Below, one piece after another: positions 57,711 to 64,000 of a DNA stretch of 64,000 nt; positions within the stretch are counted from its first letter, which is position 1; every line of letters begins with the position of its first letter. The position numbers and the translations under genes were made by a program. Below the pieces are notes generated by a model, which worked only from the letters and a program-made list of their open reading frames with translations, was not told the origin of the DNA and did not search any database. Origin of the DNA: Laccaria trichodermophora (lineage: Eukaryota > Basidiomycota > Agaricomycetes > Agaricales > Hydnangiaceae); assembly GCA_018417955.1 (NCBI GenBank), contig JACTVC010000003.1, forward strand, positions 2,480,001 to 2,544,000. Direction: 5' to 3'.

Positions 57711-58965
57711 CTATTTCACGTATGGCTTCAGGACTTTTCTGGAGACTACAGTCTCGACCGCGCTCGAGAAAACGGACGGTGGTATAACACCCTCGTCATT
57801 GCCCGCAGAGATAATGTATCCTCTCCTTGTGCGATAAAACTCGATGCCTAGGGCGAATGCTTTTCTAAGGTCGACAGCAATCGTGACAAATCTTATTGGA
57901 ACTGCATTCACCCGGTTGTACCACCTCTGGGGACCTGTCAACACACTTGGTTAGCCAATGTCAGACTTGCATGGTATGGCAGATTTACGAGAGGATTTGA
58001 CGCTCGACGTTGCTGAAAGACGGATGAGGCCAGCGTGAGATGGAGGTATACCTTGTTTCCCTAAAATAGACAACCTAAGGGGAAAAAATTGAGATGAGAT
58101 ACTTTACTTACTGATCTTCTCCCAGTGATCGAACCCCGTTCTGAAGTACACCTCTGTCAAAGTGGTATCAGGAAATAACCTTTTCCTATCGGTGTAAACA
58201 CCCTGTGTTACGGACATATTAGCATGAGATACGTCAGCAAGAACGTCGTGTTGCATACTGGGATGTCATGACCTTCCTTCGCCCTCACCCACCACACCTC
58301 CACATTAGAAACAGAGAAATAATCTCGCTCCTTCTTTACTTCGAATCGCTGGGGAGGGTCATGTATCGCGTGCTCCAGGAACGTTTCCTCAGTATGCCGA
58401 TTCAACGTGGAGAAATGCAACTGAAATCATCAACCGTCATGAACTTCGCATTTTCAAAATTTAACAAAAAATCACGTACAGCGTCTTGGACCCTCATAAA
58501 ACCATCCGGACGAATTGGAAACCCAAGATGTCTTGCCCCATGACGCAACAGCCATCCAGCATTCTTGCCAAATTGGATCATGGGCAGAGTCGGACGCGAG
58601 TAAACCTGTTTCTTTTTCTTTTTCTTCTTAAAAGGCTTCCAGATGGGACCTTTGCGCATAATGGGCCGTTCGTTCGATGAGCGAACTTTCGCTGACAGAC
58701 GGGGTCCCTCTCGTGTACGACTTGAGCTCGGTAGACGGCTTCCATTCCGCAGACGACCATTACTCTGCAGGCTCATTTCCGATGAAGGTGAATTGACATT
58801 AGGCGGGACCTTGAATAAGGGAGGCCTCTGGTGCGGTGGTAGGTCGCGTGATGGCATTAGCGTAGGTGCGCTCGCCATAGTGTATGCCCGTCGTGGAGCG
58901 TGCTTGACTGCAAATTGTAAATGCTTGACCGTAAGATGTGAGAGCAGTTGGCACGCTCGGAACAT
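57711..58965 (-). CDS. Tpt1/KptA-family RNA 2'-phosphotransferase-like protein, degenerate
   Basis: Exons 58965-58480, 58420-58259, 58202-58112, 58060-57989, 57934-57711; 344 residues. Tpt1 removes the splice-site 2'-phosphate of tRNA using NAD+. The N-lobe is well kept: AGWLLRHGARHLGFPIRPDG (Arg141-His142), QRFEVKKE, and WWVRAKEGHDIP (Arg208). In the ADP-ribosyltransferase lobe the usual HGT is YFRTG (236-239) and the usual HIHLA is LIRLS (258-262), while DLRKAFALGIEFYR and EGVIPP are recognisable. So both signature histidines are missing. The intron between exons 4 and 5 has a CTAAC branch and restores length. The head of about 125 residues is basic (KPFKKKKKKKQ). Start could also be the ATG at 58878. 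It may be a pseudoenzyme. Confidence 0.75.
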
Positions 58966-59309
58966 AGGGCCAACGCTTGGTTAAAGCCAACAGAAACCGC
59001 CACAGGAATTCCGAGGTCTTATAGAACAAGAATATCCGTGGCAACGAGAGGCATGGAGAGAGTTGTAGTCCCGTCTTGCCAGCAGGGAAACACTCGCGCG
59101 GAGTAGAGAGCTTGACGATGACAAGAGCAGAGCGAAAATCTATCCAGCGAAATTTCTACAATCATGTGACGTCTTTGTTTGGTACATACACGTACACAAC
59201 GAAGAACAGCAAAATATGATGTCCATTCCATTTCACTCCAATAAGACATACATAAATGTATAATAGATATATAGAGATGGCTAAGAAGTCCTTCAATGAA
59301 TGCAGCATT
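58966..59309. other. Tandem intergenic region
   Basis: It lies between the start of the Tpt1-like gene and the stop of the sedolisin gene on the same strand. It should hold the Tpt1-like promoter. No coding or repeat signal seen. Confidence 0.45.
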
Positions 59310-61726
59310 TCAATATTTTGCCAACTCTTTCAACTTCAAAAAGTCCGGTGTACCCAAGCCCGTAACCTAACAAACAAGTCAACCTGCGCTCCAAATAAAG
59401 ATAAAGAAACGCTATAACTTACAGGATCCCATCCATGTGCAGCAGAGAATCCTACTCATTTCTTTTAGTTTAACCCTGTACCAAAAAAATTAGGGGGAAA
59501 CGAAAGACTGACCCGTCGTCCCACAACCAGGATTCTGCCCAGCCACAATGTCGTTAAATCCTGTTGACCATTGAGAGTAGAGGAGAGGATTGATAAACCC
59601 TAGAGTTCTTTTCCCCAGTGATAAGCGATAGTCGTTCAAAAGGGTGAACACGCTTGCGACAGTCTACATCGGTCCGTCTGAACAACACGCGTACAGAGAA
59701 GAATTATAGAAAACGCACAGGACAGCTGGCGCTCGTTCCTCCAATGGATTGCACCTTACCTCCTACGACGACCTGGAAGCCGCTGGCTTGGGCCGCAACA
59801 TCTGGGTACGCTCGCCCACTTCGACTAGCGAAATGAACTATATTTAAGTCTAGAGTTTTGGATCAGAAGAGCAGACGCACTTGAACAACCCCTCATGATC
59901 CCCATTTAAACTAGAGAGGTACGCGTCCACAGCTCCCTTTTGATAGGAAGGTTGCGGAAAGTATCTTGAAAATCCACCTCCAGAAAAGTTGACCGCTACC
60001 TCTGGAATTGAAATGGTGCCGCCCACGGTGGTGACAAAAGGGCATCTGAATAGTGAAATACATTCGTTATGTTTCAACGGCCTCAAAATGTCACGACACG
60101 GCTCACGAAGCAGGGAAACTGGGTTGGAAAAGTGTTTTGTCGGTTCCGTCGTTAGTTTTACAATCACCGCCGCCGACACTGTCGGGAAGTATCTTTAACT
60201 GACATGCACAAGCGAAATGTAGGGCCACGCACCCGTAATCGCCGCTGGAGAATAATACCGTCGTTCCCCTTGCCCCGAGAATCGCCAAGCGTTTACAGAC
60301 TGTTTCGGCATATTCTTTGGGGACCTAGGATTCCATTCGTCTCGGTGTTTCAAGACAATTTGAATAAATTCTACGCACTGTTTGCTCGTTATCCCCGTAA
60401 GAGGTAGAAATGACCTGGGGAATATTGACCTGAGACAAGACAAAATCGAGCCAGTCGAGGTACGGCTCATTGGTATTTGTTGGCGTAAAGGAGTCAGGCT
60501 TGATGGGAGGTGATCCTCCGGTACTATTGACAGAAAATTACGATGACATCAATGTTACAAATGATAAAACAAGGTTGTGAAGAGCGTACCTGTAGTAGGT
60601 ATTCGCGGTTGGAAACGTCATGGCCGTGGTATATTGAATATCGAGGTTTGCCTTGTGCGCAACGTGGTGAAATTAGGAGTAGAAGGGTGATACCCCGACA
60701 TACCTCAATGCCAGGTTTGTTCTGATCATCGCCCCCGTTATTGACTTGCACGGTAGTAAAGCTTGAGCCTTTGGCGTCAGGTCGGAATTGATCAAAGAAT
60801 TTCTAATCGTGGATCAACGTTTCAGATACTTCCACTGCTTGAACGCGTAATGCTTACCCCTAAATCAGAGTAAGAGGCGAACTCGTTAAGGTATCCCGCT
60901 ATCCCAATCTTGTTTTTGTCAAGAGACACAGGCCTGTAATCCTTAGTATTGTACAAAGCTCTCAGGCAAGAAGGTGTAATCCTTGTTTCACAGCTCCCGG
61001 GAATAGCACCAATTGGATCTGAAAGGAGTACGACCGGGTCCCCAACGAGAGCCTCAATTTCTGGCTGCAAGAAGCTGGTTGCGCGCATGCTTTGGAGAGT
61101 GCTAAAATAGGTTGTTGGGGCGACGACATCGACGTGTCGATGGAGTTCGCGGGGCAAGGAGTAAGCCAGGGTCCGCACAACGCGTTGGCCTGAAGCCGAA
61201 TTATGGAATATGTTGTACTTGGCACCCAGCAGTCGTTCAGCCTCGGCAACGGAAAGACGCAGTGTCACCCATTCGCCACCCACACCGACGCGTCCAACGT
61301 TTGTGCGATTGATGTTATAAAATGCGAGCCAGGATTCAACAGCCTCGACAGAAGATGAATGAGGTATCATGAAACTGGAAACTTCTGCTTTGGACAGGTG
61401 TTGTGCATATCTAGGAGCAGGAGTGTCAGCCACCACAATGGATTAAGAACAGTGGCAAGAACCTACCTATCATGCAATGGGTCACTGATCTCCATTAGAT
61501 CAGCAATGAGCTGGTCCAATCCTGTGGGCTTGAGACCAATACGCAAGTCAAAGACATAATCCTGTGGTGCGAAAGTCTCGAAAGACCATCCTTGAGGAAC
61601 GTCTACCCAGGAATGCTTTTCAACGAGGTCGTCCCAACGCCGATTGATGGATTCTAGGGGTTTGGAATGAACGAAAACAGGAAACGAGTGTAGGAGACCG
61701 AGGACGACGGCTGACGACCACCACAT
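59310..61726 (-). CDS. Secreted sedolisin (tripeptidyl-peptidase, S53)
   Basis: Twelve exons: 61726-61467, 61410-60858, 60802-60704, 60651-60590, 60523-60379, 60324-60233, 60178-60107, 60045-59881, 59824-59719, 59663-59513, 59451-59423, 59366-59310; 596 residues. It is an acid-active serine-carboxyl protease that releases tripeptides outside the cell. A signal peptide (SSAVVLGLLHSFPVFV) is followed by a pro-kumamolisin propeptide (FDLRIGLKP, YAQHLSKAEV, TLRLSVAEAERLLGAKY) and HVDVVAPTTYF. The catalytic domain has the Glu/Asp pair in GIEANLDIQY (about Glu304 and Asp308), the oxyanion region SSGDYG, PFVTTVGGT, and the Ser in GGTSASCP (about Ser514). The C-terminus has the Ca-binding FNDIVAGQNPGC and GWDPVTGLGTPDF. 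All residues needed for activity are present. Confidence 0.93.
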
Positions 61727-62699
61727 TGTGCCGGGTAGAAGCTGGTGGTTGAAAACGAAGAGGGGGTTTAAAAGGATTTCAAAATGTCCCCTGAACCCTT
61801 GAAGCCCCGCGCCTTGCCCATTAAGGTGCTGTCATTCCTTTATTCGGCTCGGTTCCATGGTAAATATATGGTTGTGCCAAGGTTCTGTCCACGGCTCTCC
61901 TCGGCTCTTGTTCAAACATAGGGAGTGGCGTTCTTTGATATACCACATGATAGTGGGATGCTAAAGGATGCTAATAGTTGGAGAACGCAACAGTCGGAAG
62001 AGAAGAGTATGATGAACGAAGTTTGTCCACATCGCTGATATTTTCGTTGAAGATGGCCCAAAATAGATGATTCAGCAGAAGACTTTTTGGTTCAAGGTGG
62101 AAAATAGACGGTCCAACAGAAAATGAGTTCAAGAAGGTTCAAGATGCCTCGGTCGCAGTGAAGACAATGATTGTGTAGGACGTTGAAACGAGCCTCAGCT
62201 ATATATAAGACTTCGTTCACGTGACATGATCGCGCGCACTTTGTCGCCTCACTCCTCGTCTCTCTTCCATCATCATGCGTGCACTGGCAGGAAGTTTTAA
62301 CATAGTCCCTCTTCCTTCTTCATTGATATCACAGCATGCTGGCAGAACATGCAGCTGCTCGAAGACAACGATTGTGTCGACGAAGCAAGCAAATCACGTG
62401 ATCTACTTGGCTATTCTTTACGCCAACTTCGAGAACCAGTTAGTCGATAACCTACTGGTCCATAGGGAAAAATTCATGCATTTACGCATGATGTGATTAG
62501 TCGATTTTGAACAACTTGTTCAACAACGAGTGTTCATCGCAAGGACGTTGCGAAAACAAAGATGTGATCTGGGTCATAAAAAACCGTTCTCCTCCCGTAA
62601 CCTATCGAAGGGATCAGGTTTGATCCACAAATGATGCAAACGAAGGCGAAAAAAACTTACAAGGCCCCATCCCGCACCTGCCGTAAATTCTATATATAT
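61727..62699. other. Upstream region of the sedolisin; spacer to the decayed copy
   Basis: It contains the sedolisin promoter. CTATATATAAG at about 62199-62209 is a good plus-strand TATA box followed at 62275 by an ATG with a 73-codon open frame (MRALAGSFNIVPLPSSL...). No family or intron support was found, so I do not call a gene. The rest shows nothing recognisable. Confidence 0.45.
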
Positions 62700-63903
62700 T
62701 TTTGATCCATTTTTAGTTCAAGACGTTGTTAAAGTTGGAAACCCCGTTGACCCAATAGGGTAAGAGAGGAGGGGGTGAATAACCCTCGGGAATGTGTTGC
62801 CCTCTGATAAACGAAAATCGTTTAGCAGTGAGAAGATGCCCGCAAAGGCCTACATTGAGTTCAGCCAGGCAGTTCATATGTGCAAGAAGACGACTTACAA
62901 ATGACGCACAGGACAACTAGCGCTCGTTCCTCTGATGGATTCAAGCACGCCGGTCACAACGACCTGGAAGCCGTCAGCTTGTGCTGTTGAGTCTAAATCA
63001 AAGGAACGCACATACTTGAACAACCCTTTATGCTTCCTCTAAACGGCTAAGGAACCCATCCACGGCCACCTTCTGATACGTAGGTTACGCGAAGTCTCCC
63101 GAAATCCTCCACCAGTAAAGTTGGCCCCTACCTCCGAAATTCTGAAGGTGCCGCCAACAGTGGTGACGAAAGGACATCTAATTGGCTCTCAGGCAAGCTG
63201 GTGTAAATGCCGTTTGGCAGCTCCCAAGAGGGACAACAACAGCCAAGTACTTGAGGGGGTGCAAGAGATGGGTCACGCGCATACTATGGAAAGTGCCAAA
63301 ATACGTTGTGGAGGCGACAACATCGATGTGTCGATGGAGCTCGCGGGGCAAGGAGTAAGTCAGAGTCCGAACAATGCGTTGGCGCAATGCTGGATTATGA
63401 TAGATGCTGTACTTGGCTCTGTGCACGCGTTCAACCTGGCCAATGGAGATGCGCAGCTTCGTTACCCCGCTCCAAACGCGTTCAATATTCTTGTGATCGA
63501 ATTTTATGGAATGCGAGCCAGGACTCGACGGCCTCCGCGGGAGATGGGTGAGGCGCCAAGAAGCTTGCAACCTCTGTTCTGGATAGGTGCTGTGAATATC
63601 TTGGTCGAATCAGCCGCTGAAAAGGATGGCCATGATGTTGTAGTATATATACCTATCATGGGCTGGGTCACTGATCTCCAATAAATTGGCAACAAGATCG
63701 TCAATCCCTGTGGGTTTGAGGCCGATCCGCAAGTCAACGATATAGTGCTGTGGTGCGAGCGCTTCAAAATCCCATCCTTAATGGACGTTCACCCAAGAGG
63801 GTTTCTCTGCGAGGTCGTCCCGAGACTGAACAACGTCTTGAAGCTTGGCTTTGACGAGGGCAGTGCATGAATGCAGGAGAAGGGCTGCAAGCCACAACAT
63901 CAT
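62700..63903 (-). pseudogene. Decayed sedolisin copy
   Basis: This is a paralog of the gene at 59310-61726 with many breaks. The exon 1 remnant (63903-63653) keeps the signal peptide and LRIGLKPTG but has a TAA at 63778-63780 (codon 42). In the exon 2 remnant, SQHLSRTEVASFLAPHP and later KLRISIGQVERVHRAKY are in different frames. At about 63178-63185 the exon 2 remnant (FTPACLRA) is joined straight to the start of exon 8 (CPFVTTVGGT), so exons 3-7 with the Glu/Asp pair are gone. Downstream are GANFTGGGF with a frameshift, VLESIRGTSASCP (the first glycine of GGTSAS is now Arg) and a garbled exon 10 (about 62700-62880). It cannot encode an active protease. Confidence 0.88.
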
Positions 63904-64000
63904 GGTAGCTGAGATTTCCAAATTTCCTGGAAGAGTCAAGACTCCGTGAGGGAGGGAAGATAAGATTTGTCCACGTGGAACCCACTCCGAGTCAATAGTC

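Noticed and set aside
57417..57851. Plus-strand open frame of 144 codons as a gene
   Set aside because: It lies opposite exon 5 of the Tpt1-like gene, whose protein has family motifs (DLRKAFALGIEFYR, EGVIPP); the plus frame has none.
62275..62496. Small secreted protein gene behind the TATA box at 62199
   Set aside because: The start region is suggestive, but the frame loses coding character after about 10 codons and no exon continuation was found.

Overview
This is a nuclear segment of a mushroom-forming basidiomycete (Agaricomycetes). The basis is short introns (about 50-65 nt, GTNNGT donors, CTAAC-type branch sites), 5-13 exons in many genes, and protein families typical of that group: arrestin-like proteins, sedolisins, F-box proteins and Helitrons with a Cys-rich N-terminus. 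Exon coordinates were placed by hand from splice signals, reading phase and family knowledge; no search was run. Species is not determined.

Left part (1-22 kb). A partial unknown gene is followed by a complete lanosterol synthase gene (ERG7, 12 exons). Next come four paralogous arrestin-like genes, all on the minus strand (A 3388-5830, B 6746-9510, C 12236-14526, D 18818-21122). A/B and C/D form two tiers of duplication, and C and D are nearly identical. The array is the accessory hot spot of the window. B is broken by a 353-bp hAT-like MITE with a perfect 8-bp target duplication. A frameshifted SDR gene lies between B and C. A Tc1/mariner-like element with TA target duplications, itself carrying an internally deleted Helitron, sits in the 5' flank of C; the matching flank of D lacks it.

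Middle part (22-43 kb). This is dense housekeeping sequence: condensin kleisin subunit BRN1, an unrecognised 560-aa coiled-coil protein, two METTL21-type protein methyltransferases, a mitochondrial rhomboid protease, a secreted HsbA-like gene with a nonsense codon, a GPI-type aspartic protease, a centromeric-H3-like variant, a divergent H3-H4 pair, an F-box protein and an F-BAR/RhoGAP protein. The H3-like variant lies about 3 kb from the canonical pair.

Right part (44-64 kb). Nucleoporin NUP85 is followed by a 4.4-kb gene-poor stretch with an inverted repeat, a tandem duplication and an AT-hook fragment. Then come a RING-finger protein divergent from argininosuccinate synthase, a Tpt1/KptA-family protein that has lost its signature histidines, an intact sedolisin, and a decayed sedolisin copy upstream of it.

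I found no multi-gene metabolic cluster or defence-like operon. The strongest observations are the nested-transposon locus with its matching empty site, the MITE-disrupted array member, the H3 variant next to the H3-H4 pair, and the degenerate Tpt1-like protein.
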